Shown: positions 13,599 to 24,608 of the stretch, one piece after another
Layout of the letters: every line of letters starts with the position of its first letter
Position numbering within the stretch: position 1 is the first letter of the stretch
Assembly (NCBI GenBank): GCA_009869945.1
Contig: WIXG01000183.1
Location: 62,001-126,000, forward strand
Reading direction: 5' to 3'
Length of the DNA stretch: 64,000 bases
Source of the DNA: Mesaphorura yosii
Lineage: Eukaryota; Arthropoda; Collembola; Poduromorpha; Tullbergiidae
Notes under the pieces: generated by a model
Told to the model about the DNA's origin: nothing
Seen by the model: the letters and a program-made list of their open reading frames with translations, nothing else
Database searches by the model: none
Translations under genes and position numbers: made by a program

Positions 13599-14064
13599 TT
13601 ACACGATGTTTTTGATTTTCTTGGAGATTTTTGTGAGTGTTCTCGCTAAACTGGCAACAGCTGAGTCTAGTTTCTGGATGTCTTGATCAGTCCATTGATA
13701 CCTACAAAGTGAAAATTAGGCACTGCTGTTTTAATAAGACTGCAGAATCTTACAAACCAAACTAAGCTACAAAGGTCCACCTCTCTGTCTATTCCATATC
13801 CATATTTCAGTTCCCTAAATAGCTATTTTACGTACACAAAAGTTGCTGATTTACTTACTTTCCTTCATCCTTCTCATGCAACTGCATGCTTACCTATGTG
13901 CTAGTTCATCTATGTCTGAAAAGATTTTACCAGCTTGTTAAAAAATATTGGCAACCTGTACATTTATAAACACGAGGAATCAAAATCCGATCACTGAAGG
14001 TCAACATTAAGTAAAAGCTGATCGATTAGATACGCACTTTCTCTCTTTCATCGCCTGAAGACAT
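13599..14064 (-). CDS. Candidate small three-exon gene, SANT-like helix pattern
   Basis: Proposed exons on the - strand are 14064..14034, 13915..13894 (a 22-nt microexon) and 13701..13599. Together they encode 51 aa. The ATG is preceded by an in-frame stop. The microexon sits between a TTTTCAG acceptor and a GTAAGC donor, and the last exon follows TTTGTAG. Phases agree (1, then 2). Only the donor after exon 1 (GTATCT) is weak. The product is acidic at the N-terminus (MSSGDEREK), then IDELAHRYQWTDQDIQKL, then a basic amphipathic helix ending KISKKIKNIV. The W-x10-A-[VI] to ISxxI spacing follows the first two helices of SANT/Myb domains such as the CoREST second SANT. That similarity is by eye only. 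The stop overlaps a possible donor (GTAAGA), so the gene could also continue into a third SANT helix further left. Function is unknown. Confidence 0.35.
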
Positions 14065-17000
14065 CCTGTTGCTACCTGTTACTTTTTGATGACTTGGCTT
14101 TGTCAGTTTTTACTGTTTGACCGTTTTAGTTTAATGTCAGTAATCTATTTAACGTAACGCAAAGATAGCCCGAACGTACAGCACTGCATGCTCTGCGCTT
14201 CACTTCACCACTTGAATTGTATTCAATGTTCCTGCATAGTCCGTTCCGAAACTCGAACCATGTTACTGCACAGCTCGCGTGAATCTTGTATCGTCCTTGC
14301 TTTTCTCAACAATGCACTAAATTAAAGCCGAGTGCTCCCGTAAACATTTCATACACAGAAGCACAATTCACACTAGAATCTTGAAAAAATCGGAGTCTCT
14401 TGGCCACAGAGACACAAAAAAAAATATTTGCCTGGCTAAATTGCTTTCATTTGTCGTAATATCCTTTGTTGACTTGGTTTCAGGTTGCGAGGTGGAGAAG
14501 GGCATATAAATTTTATGTTTCTACAGCGTGCATTGCGGGACGAATAATAAAAGTCCATTTCTATTCCATCTGCTTCGGCAGCAGCCCCAAGCCACGTAGC
14601 TCACGACAACATACCCACAAAATTGTCTGACCTAAAAAATTGCACTTTTATACCACCTCTTCTGAGTTTCTCTTTTGTTTCTCCATACTAATTAATCGAA
14701 CGCAATAACTCTTGTCCTACTTGGGAAGCTTACCAAACGCCTTCCTTCTTCGTGCGACTCGACTCTGACAATTTTGCTGAGCTTGAAGTTTCGTCTTAAA
14801 AGTTAAAGGATAAGGCATAGCATGGTAAAACGACGCCCGGATGTGATTTCTGCTTGTTAAAGTATTGCAAGTGCAACTTACGATTTTGGAAGAAATCTCG
14901 AAGAATTGGCCTGAATATGAACTCAGAAAGTTCAAGTGTGCATGGGGAAAGAAATGAAAACTCGTGTTTACATGGCACACATGGCAAAACTGTAAAAGAT
15001 CAGGCTGAAGTTGTCAAGTTCGCTCTGAGCACGTGAAAACGCCTCCTGTGTCTGATGTTGGCTGGCATGCGGTGCATTTTGAGTCTAATTTCCAAAAAAT
15101 TACAAACTGAACTACATACGAGCGACATATTTATGAGTTCGTCCTTCTACCGTGCACATGCGTATTTGTATACTGCCTGCTTTTGCAGAGGTGGTGACCA
15201 CAAGAGTGGAGCTCTGGTAATGCGCGCATAAATTCGGCTATTTTATGATCGCGATTTCACCCTTTCTCTCTCACCACTTGCTCTCATTTCACTATTCACT
15301 TTTCCTCTGCACTCGGGAAGTTCAGCAACATCGTGCCTGCAGTACCTCGCCTCGCCTCCGCTTTCACAACCACCTTGTCCCAATATATTTCAAACTAATT
15401 CTAACGACGCGCAGTGCGCGTGCAACTCGGTCTCCTGAGTCTCGTATTTAGTGCATTACACATTACTAACTCATGAGCAACAACTACTCGCGCTCCATTA
15501 CAAGATTAAATGATACACGACCGCAGAGGTTGTGAATATTTAATATTTCAGGACGAGAGGTCTCAAACACAAAATTGCATCCTCAGCATGCAGAAACAAA
15601 GGCACCTTTCTGCAGATTGCCTTAATGTGCAGTGCACACGAGTTCCCGACAGGAAACGAATCTCAGTTGGATTCTGCAGTGCACAGTTCGAATGATGCCC
15701 TGGAGCCGTCCAGCAACTGCATTAATTGAATAAAATTCACTTTGGTATGTTCTCGCAAATGAATTAGATGCGATAGCATATTTTTAGACCCCAGTAAACG
15801 CCAGCCATTTTACCTTGACCTTAACGAACAAACCTTCCGCGTCGTCCTTTAAGGAAATGATAAACTTTCGAAGTTATGTCTAAGAGAGCAGCTCATACTT
15901 TTAACCCATAATTAAATAAAGGCACCTCGTACTTGTACAAAAAGACCAGCACAGGTGAGTTGCGGAAGTCAAATTGGACCATCGACGGCGAGACGGTGGA
16001 TGAGACGGACACATTTAAGTTTGAAGTGTTGGCTCATTTAAATTGTTCACTCACGCATGTAACTCTCCTCATTGCGTCATGACAAACTTGGATCTCCTCC
16101 TTTCGTTTGTATATCATTCTTTCTTCCAACTTCTGGCAAAATTGCATTCGTGAAGTGAAAGTATGGCACATTACTTTTATTCTCCAGTTTGCCCTGCACT
16201 TTACAAAACAACATTTTTATTTCTACATTTCGCCTCTGGTTTACTTTTTCCGCATCCCTTTCGTTCCAAATTGACTCGTTTCGCGTTCCAGAAGGTTTGC
16301 GCCAGGCGTAATGTTGTCCTACACTATTGCTACCTGCACGATGCGGTGAGGCTTGGATAGAAAAATTTCACGACATGCACTTTGCAGGCTGAATTGTACT
16401 TTTGTTTCATTCACGCACTTTTTAAAATTGTCTATCTGTCTATTACCTTCATCAAAACTTTCTCTTCTTTTGTCATTTTCTCCCGAAGATTCTCATTACG
16501 CGAGACACGAAAATCGTCATGCATGGAGACAAAATGATATGCGCGTCGTCGTTTCGTGCACTATTAATTCTTGGCACGATACAACATTGTACATTCGTAT
16601 TTCCAAATATCCAAACTTGCTTCAAGGCTATGAAATGTAAATGCGAAGTGAAGAATAATCGAGCGTAGAAGAGAGAATGCTCGACGTTAAGCAGTTTCAG
16701 GTAGCTGACTCACTTCTAAGAAACATTGAGTAAAGAAGACAATGGTCTTACGTCTTTTGCCACAAAACATTTTTCCAGAACGTCTTTTGCTGCAATCGTG
16801 TTTACAGAATGACCGAATTCCATAATGCACTAGTTCCCACAATTCTCGGGCATTCACTTTATTTTTTTCCGAAGTCAAAGAATGTATAAAAAATTATATG
16901 AACTTGATAGTTATTAATAATTATGTTTGCCATTTATGAACAAAACACAAACATTAATTATTGTGATTTTGCAAACAGGTATCGACTGCATCAAGATAAG

Positions 17001-18704
17001 GTCTCTGGGACAGTGATATTGAGTGTGTGTAGGATTTCTTGCAATCGCTAGTTAATTTTTCAGTACCTGTGCACTTGCTTGAAACTCAATTCCTTCTGAA
17101 CTTGGGCCATTGGAAGGGGAAGCTATCGCTTCGAACTCACAGAGGTCAAGTTCGATTGGACGGAAGTTTACAATACAACTTCCTTATCTGTACTTGAATA
17201 TGTGTGCTTTTAGAATGGTGGGAAAAGGATTATAATGAGACATTGTGGCAAAAGGTATTTATGAGAGAAAAATTCTCGCAAAGTGTATTGAGAAAAAAGA
17301 TATTCTGGAAAACGATTGTACACGAAGACAATCGCACTGGAGAAGGGCGTAATAAAATTCAAAATTACGCTGCTACGACTTTTGGATGCTGGACAGAGTC
17401 AGAATTTCAGATCTTAGCGTTCCTATTCACAAGCTAGTTCGTTTCAAATTCAGAGAGTAAACAGGGCGTCATTCTTTCCGACATTTCATTGCACGGTGAA
17501 TCATTCAGCGACATTGGGACTGTTGGAGGAGTGAGTAATCTGAAGGTACGCCATGAATATTTGTAGAGTTTAGGTTTTAGTTTTGGAGTGCGAAACAATA
17601 ATGTCATAAACATTAATTATTCAACTATTGTCTATTCTCTTTCGTACTTCTTTCAATGGGCATTGTGTCCGTCTGAGTTACGAGCTCCGTCCTTCCTTCC
17701 GCCTGCACTTTCACAATTCTTCGTCCATTGCCTTGCCTTAATGCGAGTTAAGTCTACCCGAATGTCTATTATTCTAATATCAAGAAGTTTTACTTATTAT
17801 TGCTTGCTCCCACTTTAACCTGGAAGATCTCGATAGAATTTAGTTTGTAATAGAATCTAGAATTTACATTTCTTGCCGAGTGTTGAATGCTGAACTGCAT
17901 TGCCTCCTTCCACTTTTGGCACGTCCTCAAACTTTATCCTTTGTAAGAGTTTACTTCTCTTCTCTTCCCTCAATGCTTCCATTTATTACCCTTTTGTGAC
18001 CACTGGGTCCTGTCTTCAACTTCCCCAAAACCAATGCGAGGCGTCCTGCCATGCATGAGCCATTGTAAAATAGAGCAACATTCCTACTTGTCGCTTTGGC
18101 TGCCATCTAAAGCGGGGAAATACAACTCCGAAGCCTCGCACTCACTTTCCCTATGGACAAAGAGAAAACAATGGGCTTCGTTAGTGTTCATCGCTTCTTC
18201 CTGATGCCGTTGGGGGAAAGTTGTGTTGCAAGACTTTCTTTGGGTAAATACTTTTAGCGTAATCGCTCGATGCTGATTCGAGCTTTGGCGTCATCTTTAT
18301 GTTCGACCACGCCACAAAAACGAATAAGACAGCAGAAAACAACTAAAATTTTAAGTGTCCAATTCAAGAGTGCATTCCGGAAGCGTGTCAATTGAAGTTC
18401 AAATTCCAAGTTGCCACTGGATTAGAGAGAATAGAATCTAAACTGCATTCTATAGACTTCAACTTAGGTATGTCATCTTCGAATTTAGTATTTCGTGGTT
18501 CAGACTTTGGAATCTAAGTTTTGATTATTCGAAGACTAACCTCCGTAGCGACACGAAAGTGGGAGACGAGCTGGCTGTGCTAATTTTCAATTTTTAGTCA
18601 TTTCATTAATCTGAAGAGGATTTTAACCAGTTCTTTTTATCGGAACCAGCAGAATACCCTCTAGAAAAAAAAACTAAAAGAAAAGTCCAGGCCAAGTTGA
18701 AGGA
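14065..18704. other. Intergenic stretch without recognised genes
   Basis: No frame on either strand shows a known domain. A few protein-like short frames exist (16878..16687 on -, 17204..17437 on +) but have no family match and no convincing splice context. The region directly upstream of 14064 on the - strand would hold the promoter and 5'UTR of the small candidate gene. I see no clear TATA box there. Confidence 0.45.
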
Positions 18705-19629
18705 GCAAAATCAAAGAACAGCCTCGAACTGCGCACACCAAGGAGTTAATTAAGAAGATCGACAAGCGACCAACAAAGAGCATTCACCGAGTCAAAATGC
18801 CATCTCTAAACAGTTAAACGTATCCCAAAGTACCGTAGGAATAGTCATTCGCGAAGATCTTGGGGTTACTATGCGAAAGAAACGACGAGTACATGTCTTA
18901 AAACCGTCTCATAAGAAGAATCGAAAGATCAATTCTCGGAAGCTCTACGAGCAGCATTTGGCAGGAGGTAAAATTGAGTTTCGCGTGACGACTGACAAAG
19001 CGTGGTTCTATCTTCAAGATTGTGAAGAGCCAGACGAATTTATTACCACAAGCCCGGAAAACCAAATGCCGAATATGGACTTCAAGGAAAAGAAAAGTTG
19101 GGGGACATAATTATGGTAGTTGGGGCATTTTGCGGCCGTGCATCCATCCCTTTAATCTAAGTGCCCAGGAATGTGACGATAAACGTAGTCTATTACATAG
19201 AGCATGTGTTGAAGCCAATTTGCGAAATTCCATCCCTCGGATATATGGCAGCGACACTGCGGAAGTGTTACTACACCACGATGCAGCCCCTTCACATACT
19301 TCAAAGAAAAATACCCAGTATGCGGCTGAACTGAAAAAAGACTCGGAATAACCATACTACCCAATTCTGAGATTCCTGTCAAATCTCCTGACACCAGTCA
19401 CATGGACTTTTTCGGGTTCGGGCTCCTTAAACAGCGCCTTCGTGAAAGAAGACCTAAAACAATTGCTGGACTTTGGAAAGTCCTGAATGATATATGGAAT
19501 CATGTTCCTTCTCAAACGGTGGCCAATATACTTACAGCATGGAAACGACGATTACGTAGAGTTAGCGAGAGACACGGAGACTTCATAGAAAACACAAGTA
19601 GCATCCGACATGGAAGGGTAAATCCTTAA
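18705..19629 (+). pseudogene. Degenerate mariner-type (Tc1/mariner) transposase
   Basis: Three frames are needed to read one transposase. The N-terminal helix-turn-helix region (around 18712..18870) contains LNVSQSTVGIVIREDLG. The block at 18871..19110 carries the first catalytic Asp in TDKAWFYLQDCEEPDEF. The block up to 19351 (another frame) carries the second Asp in LLHHDAAPSHTSKK. From about 19371 the reading returns to the earlier frame with the third Asp in SPDTSHMDFFGFGLLKQ, followed by a C-terminal part typical of mariner transposases (RRPKTIAGLWKV, then WKRRLRRV). At least two frameshifts and several internal stops make it non-functional. All three Asp-bearing motifs are still readable, so decay is moderate. 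Spacing between the second and third Asp is roughly 36-37 residues allowing for the shift, nearest the DD34D/DD37D classes. I could not find convincing terminal inverted repeats, so element ends are unknown. Confidence 0.85.
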
Positions 19630-19810
19630 GCTTAGAGATTTAGAGCACTTTTATAAAAGAAACGAAAAACTATTCTGCGATTTGTGGGTAGAAAGAAGAT
19701 ATTTTTCATTCTGCCAGATGCTGCAACCAAGACTAGAAAAGATTAAATTATTCAATAGCATAACGAGGGATCAAATTCATACGATGTATTGTTTCCTGTC
19801 TTCCGTGGTT

Positions 19811-19831
19811 AGGCTAAGGTTAACTTAGCCT
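19811..19831. repeat. 8-bp perfect inverted repeat
   Basis: AGGCTAAG and CTTAGCCT flank a five-base loop. It lies between the dead transposase and the retrotransposon-like tail, and may belong to either or to neither. Confidence 0.6.
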
Positions 19832-19864
19832 TAATATTTTAAAATTAATTTAGCTTGATATAAT

Positions 19865-19925
19865 TTTGTCTGTAAGGGTATCGACCCTTTATCGGACAAT
19901 AAACGGCCATTGATTGAATGATGAT
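19865..19925 (+). mobile_element. Possible non-LTR retrotransposon 3' tail
   Basis: The segment shows a short stem-loop (AAGGGT ATCG ACCCTT), then AATAAA, then a degenerate ATTGATTGAATGATGATT run. This order of stem, polyadenylation-like signal and TTGA-type simple repeat is typical of the 3' ends of some arthropod LINEs. No reverse-transcriptase frame is present upstream, so any element would be a very short 5'-truncated copy. The call rests on tail architecture only. Confidence 0.3.
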
Positions 19926-22620
19926 TCGAAGCCGAATTATCGCGTTCTTGGCGTGACATGTGTTGTATTCACTCAACGCGTCTGGTGACTAATCGCTCTA
20001 AATCTCGTTACGCATTGCACTTGTTTAGCAGTTAGCTCGTCTGTGCATTCATGCTTTTTTAATGGCGAGTAGTACAAAATAATGCTCAACTTCAGCAGAT
20101 GAATCAAGCGTGCTTTGCGAATTTTTTGTTTAATCTTTTTACACTCTCTTCTGTAACGCAGTATACTGCAGTGTCGTTGTCTATGCTTCATGGCTTGGCT
20201 TCAACCCTGCACTGCCGTCAACTGCACTGATGCAATGACTTTGACTCATCAAAAGCAGCCAAAGCCAAAATATCGTCTCATCAGTGCACTGGCACGTCAG
20301 ACATGTGTCACCGTGATTCATAGTGCGTGTGAGACCGTGCTTAGATGTACCAGCAAACACGTAGTCGAGTCGGATTTCTCTTGCCATGACTGACTTGACT
20401 TTGAATGCCGAATGCCGAATGCGAGATTTCGTTTCTGCAGCTCCTTAGGTTCCGCACAAAATTATTTTTGGATGCCATTTCGACTCGCTTCGCCGTTGAC
20501 ATTCGTATTTTATTTTGGCGTATCACGCTTGACTCGTCAGTGACGCTGATCCTCAATATTTTTAGTTTATGGTTCTTTTCACCCTTGAATGTACTCGATT
20601 CATAGCGTGGCGTGGCAAGAAATGTAGAAATCACACATAAAGTGTATTTTTATATACGAGTTGCAGTCAGTAGTTTACGATTTGCTGAAATGAGATGTAA
20701 TAATAGCCGAATGCTACACGACGCTCGTTTTGTACAACAATGGTAATAGGTAATAAGGAAGGAAGCGACGCATGTATCAGTGTGAAATACGAAAAGTGTT
20801 AACCTGCTAAGTATCTGCATGACTAATGGCTCAAAATTATCTGATACACAGAAGAGCTGGCCTGCTTGACTCGCCTATACGCCGCTCATGAGCAGGTTTT
20901 CCTTCACTTTGTCAGATTGTAATTGTAAATTATTTCTAATCACAATCGTCATTATCATCGTGCAATAAAAAACAAGAAATTGACTTGTTCTTATTCCTTT
21001 TGAGGCTGCTGCGCTCGCGCATCCAATTAATTGCAGTTGCTGGTAATTATCGAATGAACGAGACGAAGAAAGGATAATGCGCCTTTTTGCTCAGTCAAAC
21101 AACGCAAAGCAAGAAGAGAGAAAAGGAACGAAGGTCGTCATTGTATATCGGCGGCCGCTGTCGCTCTCTTTGTGGCAGCCATTAATCCCATCAGGAAGAA
21201 GTCAGTTGGGGTTGCAGCAGTAAAACGACAAGCCAACATGACAGCTGATTTACATCATCACCAATTTTGTGACAGAATCCACGCGCGCACGCCACGTATC
21301 AAATTTCCTTGCAAAAATGACCACATCGAGTAAATTTCGCAAATTCCAAATCCTTCTATTTGTTTTGACTAATTCTCTGCAATTAGTAAACATTTTTGAG
21401 CGAGGCCCAAATTGAGCTGGGAATTGAGTGCATAAATGGAAGTGCAAGGACTTCCACAAAACAACAGATCGAAAGTCGTGCCGAGATATCTCTGCCGCGA
21501 TCTCAGCACGTCACGCGTGTAAAATGCCGCAATGCTACAGCTGCAGCAGCTGCCAATATTCGTAATTATGTCAAGTTTGAAATTCCATTTTCACAACGAG
21601 CAATGCATTCATTAAATGAGTGCACCTCGCATTTACATTCGAAGCGAATTTGAATTAGGCTGACAGTTTATTGATTTCATTCATTTCTGAAAAGTAATTA
21701 ATTCAATGCCAACAAATGAAACTCTTTTCAGCTTCTGTTTTGAATAAAACTGAATGCACTGTACTGCGGTGAATCATTTGCATTCGTATTTGACGCTTGC
21801 CTTCCATTGCATTGGCGATTCAGAAATATGCATTTGACTTTGACAGAGCGCCCAAGTCGTCATCACCGGCAGCGGAGGACAGTTACATGTTTCGGCATTT
21901 CAAAAGACTCTCGCTTCTCGCATTTTTCGTCGTCGTCAGATTTCTCTCCTTTCCAATTAGTCGCACGCTTATTTTAAGAATCTTCAAGAAATTAATCAAG
22001 CATTTGGTGAAGATGTCTCCGTAACTCATTGCTGCCCGTCTTTGCCGTACATGTTTGTACGACACTTTACATGATTTAGAAATTTGTGCCCAAGTCGCCG
22101 TGCCCGGAAATGGTTCGTGTTGGCTTGTACTTAAATTACACTTAACCCCTCTTCATCGCGTGATGTTGCATCTGCCGCACTCCACACGTATTCCATTACC
22201 CGTACGCAAGTCTTTAGTCGACTAAATTAGAGTAAGGCAGTCGGATACGCAGCAAGTCGGCCTTGTCTGTGAGTGAGTCAGCGCTGCTGCCAACACAAGC
22301 CAAAGAAAAATAGGAGACGTTCTCATCAAACCCCAAACACAATCAGACTGCATACGTCAGCTCACAATGTGCGTGCACATTGTACGATTGGGCATTGCTG
22401 CATTGCATTGTTGAAGCAGCACAAAAGGAAACAGCAGGAGTAGCTTGTGTCTGTAGCTTAAAATCTTAGTTCGAGTGGTGCAGCTGCAATTTCTGTATCG
22501 TATCATCTGCCCGTGTATGTGCCATGACAGGAGTACGAAATTTGGTAGATAGAACTTCACTTTTATTTGGCTGTTATTATCGTAATAATATTAATAATAC
22601 GAAATGAACTGTGAGCTGTG
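19926..22620. other. Intergenic stretch without recognised genes
   Basis: No protein domain or RNA gene was recognised. A short GAATGCC tandem repeat occurs near 20404..20422. The stretch leads up to the putative promoter region of the + strand SH2 adaptor gene. Confidence 0.45.
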
Positions 22621-22626
22621 GCAATT

Positions 22627-22632
22627 TATATA
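22627..22632 (+). promoter_or_regulatory. Candidate TATA box
   Basis: TATATA within AATTTATATACACG sits about 30 bases upstream of 22657. A transcript starting there would run into a consensus donor at 22736. This suits a promoter for the + strand SH2 adaptor gene 1.4 kb further on. TATATA is common by chance in such DNA. Confidence 0.25.
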
Positions 22633-22651
22633 CACGCTGAACTGCCTTGAA

Positions 22652-22674
22652 TGGCTTTGGCTTTGGCTTTGGCT
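22652..22674 (+). repeat. Short TGGCTT tandem repeat
   Basis: A 6-base TGGCTT/GGCTTT unit is repeated almost four times. It would lie at the very start of the putative 5'UTR exon. In one frame it gives an Ala-Leu run that mimics a signal peptide. Confidence 0.75.
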
Positions 22675-22735
22675 TGGTGTTTGTTGCAGGTTGTCTGTCC
22701 TGCAGTTCTGCTCTGTTGTGGTTGTGACAGTGATG
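22657..22735 (+). other. Possible 5'UTR exon of the SH2 adaptor gene
   Basis: The stretch starts one TATA-spacing downstream of 22632 and ends at a consensus donor (GATG then GTGAGT, GT at 22736). A matching acceptor (TTGGCCCAG) lies at 24042..24050, 27 bases before the start codon at 24078. An alternative 5' exon ends at 23396 (ACAATG then GTGAGC). Which exon is used, if either, cannot be decided without transcripts. Confidence 0.25.
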
Positions 22736-24077
22736 GTGAGTCCCAACAATGTAAATGCGATGCGTTGCTGTGCTCGATGAGACACAGACGCAGCGACTCC
22801 TCGGCTGGCCGTCTCATTTGTCTCCTGCGCTGCTCCGGCCGCTGACTGCTGAAGTCTTAATAAATCTTCGTGCTGGTGCTTCTGTTCCCAGTCAGCATCC
22901 TTCAAGGCAGCCGAAGCGAAGTCACAGCCACCACTTAACTTACCTGTGAGCCGTGCCGTGGTCGTGATTTATGGGTTGAATTAACAGTTTGCATTGTGAG
23001 CAAATTAGTGCGTTGAGACAACTCTTGGTTTTTTGTGCTTCCCTTTCGTTTCGCGAATTGAAATCGAAATCAAAGCGGACTGCTGCGCTGCGTTCTGAGA
23101 ATAGCACTTGAGTGTTTCATTTGTTATAAAACACTCAAGCCAAGCACCAAGCACGGAAAGAAGTTCATAATTAGTCAACCTTTCTAGCAGTGCAATCGTA
23201 CGCACAGACGGGTTAAGTACATTGCGTGAACTCTGAGACATTTCATGTTCTTGTTGCCTTGCCTTGTAGTGAATCCGTGCGTGCCGGCCCAGCCAAGTTC
23301 AGACTGCTGAGACCGAGACCGACGACGCAAAGAAACCGAAGCCGCAGCCACAAATGCTGGGCACCGTCCTAAGCACGGGACTTCACAGTGACAATGGTGA
23401 GCCGGACTTCCAGTAATAAATTCATGGGATAGTTGAGATAAAGTGGCTTCCATTGCATTCGTGTTTGGTGTTTCTGATAAGACAATGCAACGGGGGCCGA
23501 ATGCGTGCTTCAATATGTAGATAACAAGTCCCATTTCATAAACATGTGTAATTGACGCTTATTATCTCAGGCTAGACTGCTTTCGTAACATTCGTAATGC
23601 AAGACTAGCATATCAAGACTCGGTCTCAGAATTGTTTCAATCTACGCGAACTGGAGAACAATTGAGCAAATGAATCGAATCAAGTGCAGTGCTTTGCATT
23701 TAAACAACCCCTTCTGAGTGTTTAGTGTCTACTCCTTAGAATTGGAATTTGGTCTCAACCTCCAAGCCAAAAGCACCCTCAGTAAGAACCTTCTATGCAA
23801 TTATACTTTGTACTTACAACTTTTAAATGCTGCTTAGTTGGTTTCGGGTGTATCGTCGAACAATTCGAGTGTAGGCTCCAAGGTTTGGCTATCAAAGCCA
23901 TTGCGGTTGCAGAACATTTGCAAATTGATACTCTGAGCGTTTGACACAAATCAATCATAATTCAAAAGACGTCAATCTAAAATTGGTTTTTGGAGCAAGT
24001 ACGAATGAAGTAATGACACTTGCAGAATAAGTAAGTTTGTATTGGCCCAGTGGTGAAGTGGACTGAACGGTTTGAAC

Positions 24078-24608
24078 ATGGCAACAGCGACCGCTTCTAC
24101 GGCTGCTTCAAACTCCGGCTTCCACCAGCAGCAGCTGAATTTTTGCAGGCACAGTTGCTCTCATCAGCAGCAACAGCAACAAAAGCAGCGGCAGCAGCAG
24201 CACCACGTAAAATGGCAACCAGATCTTCCGGATCGTGCCTTGAAACCCAAACTCCCGTGCCACAGCCACAATGGTCACAACTCGAATCACGAATCATGTG
24301 GTGTTCCAGATTCGACTGGCGGTCTCGGTCCGCCACACACTCGCCGCTCCTTCATGAAAGACGCGCACAAGCCACGTATCGGCTTCGGCTTGGACTCCAG
24401 CAACGCGCAGAATGGATCGCCGCCGCACACTCGGAGCCCGATGGTTGCGAAAGTATCGGCGCTGCCAAGAAAATGGTGCGACTTTGTATTTCGAAGAAAT
24501 AACGACAACAATCTGTACAAGAGTGAGTCGTTCCGCTTCATTCAGAAGACCAGTTCTCTTGAGCCGCTGCTTCCAAAGAATGCTTACATCAGAAACCGTT
24601 TGAGAAAG
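24078..24608 (+). CDS. SH2 adaptor gene, coding exon 1
   Basis: The exon encodes 177 residues. It opens with an Ala/Thr-rich start (MATATASTAASNSGF), then a Gln/His-rich tract around residues 26-46 encoded by CAG/CAA repeats, then a basic, Pro- and Ser-containing stretch. It ends with WCDFVFRRNNDNN and LEPLLPKNAYIRNRLRK. The exon ends exactly at a GTGAGT donor in phase 0, the phase required at 40338. Its link to the distant exon rests on phase, strand, order, and the lack of any other start near 40338. An upstream acceptor at 24050 suggests 5'UTR splicing. Confidence 0.65.

Noticed and set aside
22651-22735. Signal-peptide-like frame MALALALAW at the TATA region
   Set aside because: The Ala-Leu run comes from the TGGCTT tandem repeat, and the TATA box would start transcription just after this ATG. 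A 5'UTR exon explains the donor better.
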